Shown here: piece after piece, positions 1 to 7,777 of the stretch
Position numbering within the stretch: the first letter of the stretch is position 1
How the letters are laid out: each line of letters starts with the position of its first letter
Assembly: GCA_904387375.1 (NCBI GenBank)
Contig: CAJFLE010000002.1
Coordinates: 91,080-155,079, forward strand
Direction of reading: 5' to 3'
Origin: Candidatus Protoclostridium gallicola
GTDB lineage: Bacteria; Bacillota; Clostridia; Christensenellales; Pumilibacteraceae
DNA: 64,000 bases
Program-made: the position numbers and the translations under genes
The notes under the pieces: model-generated
The model's database searches: none
What the model was told of the DNA's origin: nothing
What the model saw: the letters and a program-made list of their open reading frames with translations, nothing else

Positions 1-1845
1 CGTGCCGTTGTTGACGCCCATCGTCGGATAATCGCCCGCGCCCGACGACGGAGCGAGCGACGCGGTGCCGGTCAGGCGGAGCAGCGCGGACGAACTTATA
101 TCCTTGCGGTACTGGTATCCTATACCGTTTTCCCCGACGCGTTCGTCGAAGGAGCTGCGTACGGACGAGAGCTCGCCGTCAGGCTCGGGGTACGCCGACC
201 AATCGGAGCGGCTCAGCATGCCGTCGGGCGCGGCGGAAGAAAACCGCGAAGCGGCGGCGGCAACGTCAGCCTCGGGGACATTATAAATGCCCGTCAGCGA
301 AGAACGGCCGTAACCCGTCATTTTCGAAGGATCGACGGTGACTCCGGACGCGCTCCCCCGTTCATACTTCGACGCCAGCACGTTGTTGATCGCCTCGTGC
401 GCGTCGTACGCCGCGGTCACGTAATAGTCGCCCGGGCACAGCACGTACCCGCCGCTTTCCGCCGAGTACGCGCGCAGTGCGGACTCGTCTATTTCCGCGG
501 TCACCGTTTCCGATTCGCCGGGAGCGAGAGTACCCGTCTTGGCGAAAGCTGCGAGCGATACCGAAGCCCGTTCTATGCCGCGGCTGCTCTCGAAATCCGA
601 ATAAGGCGTCGATACGTAGAACTGCACCGCTTGCCTGCCCGAAAACACCGAAGACGTATTCGTCACCGTCACCGAAGCGGTCAGCCCGCCGTCCGACGGC
701 GTGAGAGTGAAGCCGGACAGCGCAAACGTCGCGTACGACAGTCCGTATCCGAACGGATACGTGACTTCTTCGGCGTAGTTCCACTCCCCGGACGAAGCGT
801 ATGCGCCTTCGGACGAGGAGGCGTTATGCCGGCCGAGCACGTAATCCTCGTACCGCGTTTCGTAGTAGCGGTATCCTACGTATATGCCCTCGCGCTGGGA
901 AACGTAGTAATAATCCGTGGGCAATCCGTCGCTGTAAAAACGGAAATCCCCGAAGTTGACCGATGACGGCGCGCTGAAAGCGTCCGCGGCAAAAGTGTCG
1001 GCCAGTCTGCCGGAAGGATTTATCCTGCCCGAGAATATGCCGGCAAGCGCGGACGCGCCGCATATTCCCGGCTGAGGCGCGTAAAGCACCGCGTCTATAT
1101 TGTCGTAACCGGAGATCCAGCCCGGCTCCACGGCATTGGGCGAATCCACGACGATGATCACGCTGTCGAACCTGTCGCACAGATAAGACACGACATCCAG
1201 CTCGACCGAGTCCGGTTCGAGATAATGCCGCCGTCCGTCCTCGCCGCCCGCGATATCATACATACCGCGCGGCATATCCCTGCCCGGTTCAGCGCGGCGC
1301 GACATGACATATACCGCCGTACCCGACGAGGGCACCCGGACGCCCGACGTCAGTACGCTCACCGGGCACTCGTTTATGCCGCGCGACGAACCGCCGTATC
1401 GCGAATAAAAATTCCACACGTCCCCGTCAACGTCGTAGCCTTCGCTCTCGAATGCGGCAAGCAAAGTGTCCGCCCGGTCGTAGCCTGCGGGAAAAGAAGC
1501 GGAAGCGGTTCCGAAAAAGCATATATCGCTGCCGGCGGGGAGCGGCAGGCAGTTGTCGTTTTCGAGCAGAACTATGCCCTCCCCGGCGATTTCTTCGGAA
1601 AGCGCGCGTTCGGCGTCGGAAAGCGTGTCGCCGTATTTCAGCCCGCTCTTGTAATATTCGAGATCGAGCCGCGACGACGCGTTGGTCCTTCCCGGCTCCG
1701 TGCTTCCTATGAAGTTTGTGAGCGGCACGTCCCACAAGGTAAACGCGAGCGCGCTGCCCACGATCGCCGCCAGCGCGATAAGCGCGGCGGCTATCGCGTT
1801 CATGATTATAAACGGCTTTATGCCGAGTTTTTTCCCCTGTGACAT
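1..1845 (-). CDS. GH3 beta-glucosidase, membrane-tethered, N-terminal 615 residues (partial)
   Basis: The gene runs off the left edge, so only the N-terminal 615 codons are present. Residues about 9-31 form one membrane segment without a cleavage site, so the enzyme is probably anchored with its body outside. The rest matches the alpha/beta sandwich and then the fibronectin-III-like domain of glycoside hydrolase family 3 (motifs EGIVLLENDNCLPL, GRLADTF, YPFGYGLSYATF). In the usual GH3 order the catalytic barrel comes first; here the sandwich comes first, so the barrel should lie beyond the edge. This is the same permuted order as the complete GH3 at 25086-28061. The ATG at 1845 has no Shine-Dalgarno sequence but sits six bases after a -10 element. 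It should hydrolyse beta-glucosides or beta-xylosides; the exact substrate cannot be read. Confidence 0.88.
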   Translation of the reverse strand, partial: MSQGKKLGIKPFIIMNAIAAALIALAAIVGSALAFTLWDVPLTNFIGSTEPGRTNASSRLDLEYYKSGLKYGDTLSDAERALSEEIAGEGIVLLENDNCLPLPAGSDICFFGTASASFPAGYDRADTLLAAFESEGYDVDGDVWNFYSRYGGSSRGINECPVSVLTSGVRVPSSGTAVYVMSRRAEPGRDMPRGMYDIAGGEDGRRHYLEPDSVELDVVSYLCDRFDSVIIVVDSPNAVEPGWISGYDNIDAVLYAPQPGICGASALAGIFSGRINPSGRLADTFAADAFSAPSSVNFGDFRFYSDGLPTDYYYVSQREGIYVGYRYYETRYEDYVLGRHNASSSEGAYASSGEWNYAEEVTYPFGYGLSYATFALSGFTLTPSDGGLTASVTVTNTSSVFSGRQAVQFYVSTPYSDFESSRGIERASVSLAAFAKTGTLAPGESETVTAEIDESALRAYSAESGGYVLCPGDYYVTAAYDAHEAINNVLASKYERGSASGVTVDPSKMTGYGRSSLTGIYNVPEADVAAAASRFSSAAPDGMLSRSDWSAYPEPDGELSSVRSSFDERVGENGIGYQYRKDISSSALLRLTGTASLAPSSGAGDYPTMGVNNGT

Positions 1846-1851
1846 ACGGAT

Positions 1852-1880
1852 ATTTTACCCCATTTCGTCTGACAGCGCAA
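1852..1880 (-). promoter_or_regulatory. Promoter of the left GH3 gene, predicted leaderless
   Basis: On the minus strand TTGCGC is followed by a 17-base spacer and TAAAAT. The ATG begins six bases after the -10 element, so transcription should start at or next to the A of the start codon. No ribosome binding site precedes the ATG. Confidence 0.55.
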
Positions 1881-1939
1881 GCACTTTCGCACACATACGG
1901 AAAAATATAAATCAGGCCGGGTTTTTGCCGCGACTTCTG

Positions 1940-1967
1940 TTGACATTTGGCGAAAAAATAGTATAAT
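1940..1967 (+). promoter_or_regulatory. Sigma-A promoter of the 2005-4357 operon
   Basis: TTGACA, a 16-base spacer and TATAAT precede the gene at 2005. The predicted start lies near 1974, giving a leader of about 30 bases that contains GGAGGAG before the ATG. Confidence 0.8.
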
Positions 1968-2004
1968 TTAATTGTGCGCGGCGTGCCGCGCAGGGAGGAG
2001 AAGG

Positions 2005-2622
2005 ATGAATCCGGAATGGATAATATCGCTCGCCGCAGTCCTGGTGAGCATGGTCACGATAATCATCAGCTATCTGACGAACAAAGAGAACCTGAAGCAC
2101 GCTTCGTCCAATATGGTAAGCGAACGGAAACTTGACTTCCGCGTGTCGGTGTGGAAAGAAATCATAGACATCTCGGACAAGCTGCTGCTTGCGACGAACT
2201 ACGATCATTTCGAGCGGCTCATCAACACAGCGGTGGTCGGTAAAAACAACGATACGAGCGACGAAGTCGTCCTCAACGTAATCAACGACGACTGCGAAAA
2301 CATACGTTCCCTCGTTTTCAACCTCTGCTCGCGCATAAAAGTGCTGGATATGCCCAACAAAGCGTTGCGCGACCGTATCAGAAAATACGGAAACGACGTC
2401 ATAGACATATACAAAAAGCTGCAGGAATTCTATCTGGACAGAAATGCGACGAGAAGCGCGTTCGACGGTATAGTCAGGACGGCGCAGACGTTTGCCGACA
2501 GAAGCGAAACGTTCTCGCGCACAATGCAGGATTACATTTCCGAATTGCAGAACAGGCTGTTCGGCATATTCGGCGAAAGCGGAAAAAACGAAAATAACGA
2601 TACGGATAAGAGAGGAGAATGA
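2005..2622 (+). CDS. Single-span membrane protein of unknown function
   Basis: This 205-residue protein starts with one membrane helix (residues about 5-23, WIISLAAVLVSMVTIIISYL) and continues as a mostly helical, charged cytoplasmic region with conserved-looking cysteines near the middle. The ATG at 2005 is chosen because GGAGGAG lies just before it; an upstream in-frame start would place translation inside the GC-rich leader. The stop overlaps the start of the next gene (2619), so the two are translationally coupled. I do not recognise a family. Its position first in an operon with a V4R-like protein and asparaginase suggests a membrane partner for one of them, which is inference only. Confidence 0.75.
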   Translation: MNPEWIISLAAVLVSMVTIIISYLTNKENLKHASSNMVSERKLDFRVSVWKEIIDISDKLLLATNYDHFERLINTAVVGKNNDTSDEVVLNVINDDCENIRSLVFNLCSRIKVLDMPNKALRDRIRKYGNDVIDIYKKLQEFYLDRNATRSAFDGIVRTAQTFADRSETFSRTMQDYISELQNRLFGIFGESGKNENNDTDKRGE

Positions 2623-3338
2623 CCATGCCCATCATCGAATACGAGAGTCAGAGACAGAGTTTCAACGAAGACGAAGTCATCGAGCAGTTCGCCGAACTGA
2701 TACGGCGCAGCGAAAAAGCAAAGACAAATCAGAATCTTCGCAGCGTTATCGCCAAGCTGGAAGAAAATATCAGGGATAACGAGAAATACATCATCAAAAT
2801 GTTCCTCGTCAACAACCGCACGGGCAGCATGATCAATTCGGACAACGCGCCCAACGTGTCCTTCCGCGTCGATACGATAAACAATATTTTCGACAGCATC
2901 GTGGACTCGCTGCGCGGACTGGGGCTGAGCGGCGAGCAGACGGCGGAGGTATTCTTCCGCGCGGGAGTAAAGTGCGGCGAGAGTTTCGGGCAGACGTTCG
3001 ACCGCTATGCCGAAATGTATCTCGACGTCAACACGACGGACGAGAAAATATCGGAGTGGTGCATGTTCGATTCGTCGGTGGGCTGGGGCAAGCTGAGCTA
3101 CGACCCGGCGGCTCACACGGTCTCGATAACCAATAATTTCCAGACGAAAACGTGCGACGGAGCGTCGGAACCGCCCCGCGACTGCGACTTCTTCAAGGGC
3201 TACGTATCCGGCGTGATGTCCGTCATATCTCCGCGCGACAAAGACTGCAGAGCGGTATGCGCGGGCGAATGCCCCAAGAAAACCGAATGCCGCGAATGCG
3301 TATTCGCGTTCGACAGCGGCAAAGAGAGGAAACTTTGA
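2619..3338 (+). CDS. V4R-like (4-vinyl reductase fold) protein with C-terminal cysteine cluster
   Basis: The 239-residue protein has a helical N-terminal half of about 100 residues. Its C-terminal half resembles the V4R small-molecule-binding domain: a motif like CDFFKGYVSGVMS is followed by cysteines in the pattern C-x3-C-x3-C-x4-C-x2-C. V4R domains bind small ligands and metal in sensors and in methanogenesis or bacteriochlorophyll accessory proteins. The match here rests on the motif layout alone. It overlaps the upstream membrane protein by four bases and the downstream asparaginase by four bases, so the three are one operon. A regulatory or sensor role is possible but not shown. Confidence 0.6.
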   Translation: MTMPIIEYESQRQSFNEDEVIEQFAELIRRSEKAKTNQNLRSVIAKLEENIRDNEKYIIKMFLVNNRTGSMINSDNAPNVSFRVDTINNIFDSIVDSLRGLGLSGEQTAEVFFRAGVKCGESFGQTFDRYAEMYLDVNTTDEKISEWCMFDSSVGWGKLSYDPAAHTVSITNNFQTKTCDGASEPPRDCDFFKGYVSGVMSVISPRDKDCRAVCAGECPKKTECRECVFAFDSGKERKL

Positions 3339-4357
3339 GAATCTGCGTAATCTTTACGGGAGGAACTATCGGTTCGGCGGTCAAAGGCGGCACGGTGGGA
3401 CTCAGCGACGAAACGTCCAGCCTGCTTATAGACATGTACCGCGAAAAATACGGAGCCGGCGTCGCGTTCGACGTGCTCCGTCCGGTAAGCATTCTCAGCG
3501 AAAACGTACAGCTGCGCGACCTCGACAAAATGACCGAGTGCGTGCGCTCGGTTGCCCGCGACGGCTACGACGGCATAATCGTGACGCACGGAACGGACAC
3601 GCTGACTTTCACCGCCAATTATTTCAGTCAGATTTTCTGCGACATTCCCGTACCCCTCGTACTGGTTTCCGCGCTCCTTCCTCTCGAAGACCCGGAAAGC
3701 AACGGACCGGACAACTTTGCCGCCGCCGTAACGTTCATCCGCCGCGGCATACGCGGCGTGTTCGTGTCGTTCAAGAATCCGTACGAGCCGTGCCGGATAC
3801 ATCTCGCCTCCCGGCTGACGTATTCCGAGCAGCTCAGCGGCAGAACAGGCAGCCTGCTCGGCGTCCATTTCGGCGAGGTGCACGGCCGCGAGTTCGTGCA
3901 TAACGCCCACCCGCTCAATCCGTCCGAGGACGAGGTGCGCGCCTGCGCTCCGCCGCCGCCCGCGGGAGAAAGCCTGTGCAACGACGTCGTCGTAATCAAG
4001 GCGCGCGCTCTGCTCGACTTCTCCTTCTACCGTTTCGCCGACTTCAAGCCCGGCGCCGTGATAGTCGAGCTGTACCACAGCGGCACGATATGCACCGCGG
4101 GCTGGGACACCAATTTCGAAATCTTCCTGGAAAAGTGCTGCGCGGACGGCATCCCCGTCGTCATTGGTCCGGTGGACAGCGCCGCGAACGTGTACGACAG
4201 CGCCGCCGGACTGGCCGAAAAATGCACGATCGCCTATGATATGAGCTTCGAGATGACGGTGCTCAAAGTCATGCTCGCCCTCGGCGGCAAACGCCCGCCC
4301 GCCGAGCTTCTGCGCGAAAACAGGGCGTTCGAAAAACTCGTACGCCCCGCAAGGTAA
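3335..4357 (+). CDS. L-asparaginase (type I/II asparaginase family)
   Basis: The product (340 residues) hydrolyses L-asparagine to aspartate and ammonia. It shows both family threonine motifs: FTGGTIGS near residue 8 and THGTDTL near residue 89, followed by the family segment around SGTICTAGWD in the C-terminal domain. No signal peptide is visible, so a cytoplasmic enzyme is expected. I start it at the TTG at 3335, which overlaps the upstream stop in a TTGA junction and has GAGG five bases before it; an earlier start would run through the preceding gene in another frame. It is the last gene of the three-gene operon. The usual bacterial partner genes (aspartase, a transporter) are absent here. 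Confidence 0.9.
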   Translation: MRICVIFTGGTIGSAVKGGTVGLSDETSSLLIDMYREKYGAGVAFDVLRPVSILSENVQLRDLDKMTECVRSVARDGYDGIIVTHGTDTLTFTANYFSQIFCDIPVPLVLVSALLPLEDPESNGPDNFAAAVTFIRRGIRGVFVSFKNPYEPCRIHLASRLTYSEQLSGRTGSLLGVHFGEVHGREFVHNAHPLNPSEDEVRACAPPPPAGESLCNDVVVIKARALLDFSFYRFADFKPGAVIVELYHSGTICTAGWDTNFEIFLEKCCADGIPVVIGPVDSAANVYDSAAGLAEKCTIAYDMSFEMTVLKVMLALGGKRPPAELLRENRAFEKLVRPAR

Positions 4358-4381
4358 TCCGTATAACAGTCATTATAACAG

Positions 4382-5842
4382 CTATTCTTCCCCGCCGCTT
4401 TCTCCGGAAACGCGGCGGTTATTTTTTACGGCGGGAGGGTCGAGCAGCCTGCCGTCCGCGTCAAAGCGCGAACCGTGGCACGGGCAGTCCCACGTCCGCG
4501 TTTCCGCGTTCCATTTCAGCCGGCACTTCATGTGCGGGCAGCGGGCGTCGGTGACGTGCAGTCTGCCACCCTCGTCGCGGTACACCGCCTTCGTTTCGCC
4601 GTTTATGCGCGCTATTCTGCCCTCGCCCGACGGGATTTCGTCCGCATTTACGAACGATATGCCCAGCGCGCCCGCTATCATACCCGCGATGTTCACGGCG
4701 GCGTTGACGAGAGAGGCGAAAAACGCCCCGCGTACTCCGCGCTGCGGCGAGAACACCCCGGCGTACGGATTGTCCGCGCCCGTAATGAGGTCGGTCAGTA
4801 TGCCCGCGGCCGCCATGGCGTTGGTCATGCCCCACTTGTTGAACCCGGTCGCGACGTATACGTTTTCCAGCCCTTTCGCGTACTCGCCCACCATGGGCAG
4901 GCCGTCGAAAGTCATGACGTCCTCGCCGAACCAGCGGTCGGTTACCTCGCAGCCGGGAAACAGCTTCGCGGCGTTACGTTCGAGCTCGGCGAAGCGTCCG
5001 CCGCGCTTGCGCCTGCCCGTGCGGTGATCGCAGCCGCCAAGAATGGTGCCGCCGGCAAACGGGCGCAGCGACAGGCCTTCCGCCTCGTCGTCGAGATACA
5101 TATCCTCGACGTGCCTGCCCGTAACCGCTATCGTATACGACGCGGACTGGCGCAGCTTCATGAAATACATGCCGTGCGAATTTATTACGGGGTAGCGCGT
5201 CGCAATCACTATGACGTTCGCTTTCACGCTGCCGCCGCCGGTGCGCAGCACGCGCTTTTCCGCGTCGATTTCCGTCACGCGCGACCGCTCGAAAATCTCG
5301 AAATCCGCAGGCAGGGCGTGCAGAAATTTCAGCGGGTCGAACATATACTGCCCGCTCATTTTCAGCGCGCAGCACGCTTTCATCGGCCTGATATCGTGCA
5401 CCAGCTCGCACTCCGCGCCTATGTTTCTGAGCGCCTTGTACGCCTTTTCCGGCCGGCAGTGATTGCCGCGCGAGAAGATGTAGCCGTCCCCCTCCTCCCA
5501 GTCGCAGTCTATGCCGTACTCCTTCACGAGATCGGCGTAGGCGCGCATGGCGTCGACCTGCGAACGGTAATACAGCGAAGTCATGCTGCGGCCGTAGCGG
5601 CGGTACAGTTCGGCGTATACGTTGCCCTGATTGCACGTTATCTTCGCAGTCGTGCGCCCCGTAGTGCCCGAGAACAGCCTGTCCGCCTCGATCAGCGTGA
5701 CTTTGCGGCCGGCCTCGGTCAGCCTGAACGCGGTGAGAAAGCCGGCGATACCGCCGCCCACCACGACTATGTCCCTTTCGATGTCCCCTTCCAGCCGGGG
5801 ATATTCCTTCCCGGCGCGCCGCCATACGGATCCGTATTCCAA
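4382..5842 (-). CDS. FAD-dependent oxidoreductase with C-terminal Rieske domain
   Basis: The N-terminal 370 residues are a DAO-type flavoprotein with a dinucleotide-binding motif (VVVGGGIAGFLTAF, residues about 26-39) and the GLPMVGEY / YVATGFNKWGM segments typical of glycine-oxidase-like enzymes. The last ~90 residues are a Rieske [2Fe-2S] domain with both ligand pairs, CPHMKC and CPCHGSRF. This fusion is known in Firmicutes as a putative FAD-dependent oxidoreductase; its substrate is unknown. The start is a TTG at 5842 with GGAGG ten bases upstream, since no ATG lies in a suitable place. It is transcribed convergently with the asparaginase operon. Confidence 0.87.
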   Translation of the reverse strand: MEYGSVWRRAGKEYPRLEGDIERDIVVVGGGIAGFLTAFRLTEAGRKVTLIEADRLFSGTTGRTTAKITCNQGNVYAELYRRYGRSMTSLYYRSQVDAMRAYADLVKEYGIDCDWEEGDGYIFSRGNHCRPEKAYKALRNIGAECELVHDIRPMKACCALKMSGQYMFDPLKFLHALPADFEIFERSRVTEIDAEKRVLRTGGGSVKANVIVIATRYPVINSHGMYFMKLRQSASYTIAVTGRHVEDMYLDDEAEGLSLRPFAGGTILGGCDHRTGRRKRGGRFAELERNAAKLFPGCEVTDRWFGEDVMTFDGLPMVGEYAKGLENVYVATGFNKWGMTNAMAAAGILTDLITGADNPYAGVFSPQRGVRGAFFASLVNAAVNIAGMIAGALGISFVNADEIPSGEGRIARINGETKAVYRDEGGRLHVTDARCPHMKCRLKWNAETRTWDCPCHGSRFDADGRLLDPPAVKNNRRVSGESGGEE

Positions 5843-5891
5843 AATATCCGCACCTCCGGTCGTTATTATGCCCGGAAATGCGGATATTTAT

Positions 5892-6437
5892 TTATTGCGG
5901 GGAAAGAGTTTCCCACTGCGCCCTGGTCAGTCGCGCAAGATGTTCGGTACGCGTGCCGCCGAGACCGGACGGCACGCCGTACAGCGATCGGACATACGCG
6001 AACCCGCATTTCTCGCTCACGCGGCGCGAGCGGTCGTTGCCGTCGAAATACGCGCACCACAGCGCGGACAGTCCCAGCCCGGCGAACGCGCGGATTTCCA
6101 GCGCTTTCACCGCCTCGGGCGTCAGCCCGCGCCCCCAGTACGCCGAGCCCAGCCAGTACCCGATTTCCGCCTCGCCGTCGGCAAGAGGAACGTTGGCGTG
6201 CGGCGGGAATATTATGCCGGCGCAGCCGATGGGTCTGCCCGTTTCTTTGAGGACGAGCGCGTAAGTCTCTCCGGACGAAAGCACGGTGCGGATAACGCCG
6301 AGGCTGTGCTGCACGCTGTCGTGCGGTTGCCAGTCCGCGGGCGGACCGACGAGCGGGTCGCTTGCTATGCGGTACAGATCCTCCGCGTCGCTCTCCTCCC
6401 ACGGCCGCATAATCAGCCTTTCGGTTTCTATCGTCAT
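5892..6437 (-). CDS. GNAT-family N-acetyltransferase
   Basis: The 181-residue protein begins with the RimJ/RimL-type opening TERLIMRPW and keeps the acetyl-CoA-binding region (GYWLGSAYWGRGLTPEAV, with the R/Q-x-x-G-x-G/A loop). It ends with NDRSRRVSEKCGFAYV, the helix that packs on the cofactor. It should transfer an acetyl group from acetyl-CoA to an amine, possibly a ribosomal protein N-terminus or a small molecule. The ATG at 6437 has GGAG seven bases upstream and overlaps the stop of the flavodoxin-like gene, so it is translationally coupled to it. Confidence 0.88.
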   Translation of the reverse strand: MTIETERLIMRPWEESDAEDLYRIASDPLVGPPADWQPHDSVQHSLGVIRTVLSSGETYALVLKETGRPIGCAGIIFPPHANVPLADGEAEIGYWLGSAYWGRGLTPEAVKALEIRAFAGLGLSALWCAYFDGNDRSRRVSEKCGFAYVRSLYGVPSGLGGTRTEHLARLTRAQWETLSPQ

Positions 6438-6937
6438 TGCGTCTCCTTGTAAAAATCCAGCACGGGCAGCAGGTTGTCCCGTGATACGGCGCTGCCGCCG
6501 CGCATGAGCGCGAGCAGTTTTTCCTCGTCCGGCGTGCGCTTCGGTTTCGCGTTCAGTTTTTTCGTGACCGCGCCCGTGAAAATCTTCATCATCAGCTTGT
6601 AAACGCCGTGCAGCTTGGAGAGGTCGAAACCGCCCTGGAGCGTGAACAGCGGCACGCCCGACGTTCCGCTCGCAGCCGCGACCTCTTCGAGGCGCGAACC
6701 GCACGGTCCCAGCCCCACGCCGACGACCGCGCGCACCGAATAACGCTTCATGGCCTTCTTGCAGCCCTTGACGTTATCCGCCATAATCCAGCCGAAATAA
6801 ATTATTTCCGCGCCGGGCGCCAGCTCCTTTTTCGCCTCTTTGAGCGTCAGGCAGCGCAGCCCCGTTTCCTCGCCGAACATCTTCGCATACTCGGCGGTAA
6901 AGCCCGTACCCGACGTATAAACGATTGCCTCGGTCAT
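6434..6937 (-). CDS. Flavodoxin-like protein
   Basis: This 167-residue protein opens with IVYTSGTGFTAEYAKM, the phosphate-binding loop of flavodoxins, and has a second flavin-contact region near YFGWIMADNVKG. It is related to flavodoxin-domain proteins of Clostridia that act as FMN electron carriers or protoporphyrinogen-oxidase-like enzymes. AAGGAGG precedes the ATG at 6937. It lies 11 bases after the PNPOx-like gene and overlaps the acetyltransferase start, so these three form one operon. The C-terminal tail of about 40 basic residues is longer than a bare flavodoxin. Confidence 0.82.
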   Translation of the reverse strand: MTEAIVYTSGTGFTAEYAKMFGEETGLRCLTLKEAKKELAPGAEIIYFGWIMADNVKGCKKAMKRYSVRAVVGVGLGPCGSRLEEVAAASGTSGVPLFTLQGGFDLSKLHGVYKLMMKIFTGAVTKKLNAKPKRTPDEEKLLALMRGGSAVSRDNLLPVLDFYKETQ

Positions 6938-6948
6938 GTTTTCCTCCT

Positions 6949-7410
6949 TTATCTGCGTTTCGCCGTGAAATCGGACGAAACTATGCGGAACACGCACACC
7001 GTATCCGCCTGCCGCGGCGTGAACTCCGGTCTCCTGCCCGTGTGGTGCAGCATGAGCGCGCCGAGCGACGCGCACTTTTCCGCCGGGTCGGTGACGAACT
7101 CCGCCCTTCCGAAGCCGAGCACGGACGAATAACGGTAGCCCGTATTGCACGGCGCGTCCGAGTACAGCTCGCCCTCGCGGCTGATCTCGAAGCATACGCG
7201 GCCGTCCGCGGCGAGCGCGTCGATCTTGCGCCCTTCCGCCGCGCTGTGGAAGTGCAGCGTGAGCACGCCGCCCTCCAGCTCCCAGCCGTAGCTGAGCGGC
7301 ACGACGTACGGCATGCCGTCGCTTATCATGGCGACGCGGCACGTCCTGCACGCGGCGAGTATCTCCCGCACCGCCGCCTCGTCGGTTACTTCCCTGTCTT
7401 TTCTTCTCAT
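6949..7410 (-). CDS. Pyridoxamine-5'-phosphate-oxidase-like FMN-binding protein
   Basis: The 153-residue product has the split-barrel signature of the PNPOx-like superfamily (NimA/5-nitroimidazole-reductase-like). MISDGMPYVVPLSYGWE is followed by LTLHFHSAAEGRKIDAL and later GFGRAEFV. Such proteins bind FMN or F420-like cofactors and reduce small molecules; the substrate cannot be assigned. I prefer the ATG at 7410 over an earlier in-frame one because a consensus promoter ends only six bases before it, which implies a leaderless transcript. It is the first gene of the operon that continues into the flavodoxin and acetyltransferase genes. Confidence 0.83.
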   Translation of the reverse strand: MRRKDREVTDEAAVREILAACRTCRVAMISDGMPYVVPLSYGWELEGGVLTLHFHSAAEGRKIDALAADGRVCFEISREGELYSDAPCNTGYRYSSVLGFGRAEFVTDPAEKCASLGALMLHHTGRRPEFTPRQADTVCVFRIVSSDFTAKRR

Positions 7411-7416
7411 AAGAAG

Positions 7417-7445
7417 ATTATACCATGACCCGCCGTATTTTTCAA
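7417..7445 (-). promoter_or_regulatory. Leaderless promoter of the PNPOx-like operon
   Basis: TTGAAA, a 17-base spacer and a perfect TATAAT lie on the minus strand, and the ATG at 7410 follows after exactly six bases. The transcript should therefore begin at the start codon, and there is no Shine-Dalgarno sequence. Confidence 0.7.
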
Positions 7446-7501
7446 CCCCCTGCATGCGCAAACCTCAAAATATGATTTTCGCGGAATTTTCGCAAAAATA
7501 C

Positions 7502-7530
7502 TTGACTTATCCGCCGCATTATACTATAAT
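7502..7530 (+). promoter_or_regulatory. Promoter of tRNA-Asn
   Basis: TTGACT, a 17-base spacer and TATAAT end 30 bases before the mature 5' end of the tRNA. The predicted start near 7537 leaves a short 5' leader for RNase P. Confidence 0.8.
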
Positions 7531-7560
7531 ACCACTGCTGACCGAAAATCCGCAGCTTAA

Positions 7561-7636
7561 TCCTCGGTAGCTCAGTCGGTAGAGCACGCGGCTGTTAACC
7601 GCGCTGTCGTAGGTTCAAGTCCTATCCGAGGAGCCA
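7561..7636 (+). tRNA. tRNA-Asn (anticodon GTT)
   Basis: The 76-base gene folds as a complete cloverleaf. TCCTCGG pairs with CCGAGGA in the acceptor stem, the anticodon arm carries CTGTTAAC with GTT, and the T arm is AGGTTCAAGTCCT. CCA is encoded at 7634-7636. Its 3' 23 bases are the left attachment site of the integrated element; integration has left the tRNA intact. Confidence 0.96.
7614..7636 (+). repeat. attL core: 3' end of tRNA-Asn
   Basis: These 23 bases, from the T-loop to the CCA end, recur exactly at 18314-18336. The bases just upstream differ between the two copies, which defines the repeat edge. This is the classic tRNA 3'-end target of tyrosine integrases. Confidence 0.9.
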
Positions 7637-7696
7637 AAAAACCACTATATATTGTATATCACTGCACGGATATTATCAATATATAGTGGTTTTTTC
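7636..7696. terminator. Bidirectional terminator between tRNA-Asn and rep
   Basis: A 15-bp perfect stem (AACCACTATATATTG at 7640-7654 with its complement at 7677-7691) is flanked by an A-run on the left and a T-run on the right. It can end both the tRNA transcript and the minus-strand rep transcript. A second, shorter stem (AAATCCCG/CGGGATTT) overlaps the rep stop. Confidence 0.75.
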
Positions 7697-7777
7697 TTTT
7701 TTGTCCCATTTATGCGTCCCAATCCGTTCAATCAAAAAAGCCTGTTTTTCGCAAAATCCCGACACATCTGCCGGGAT

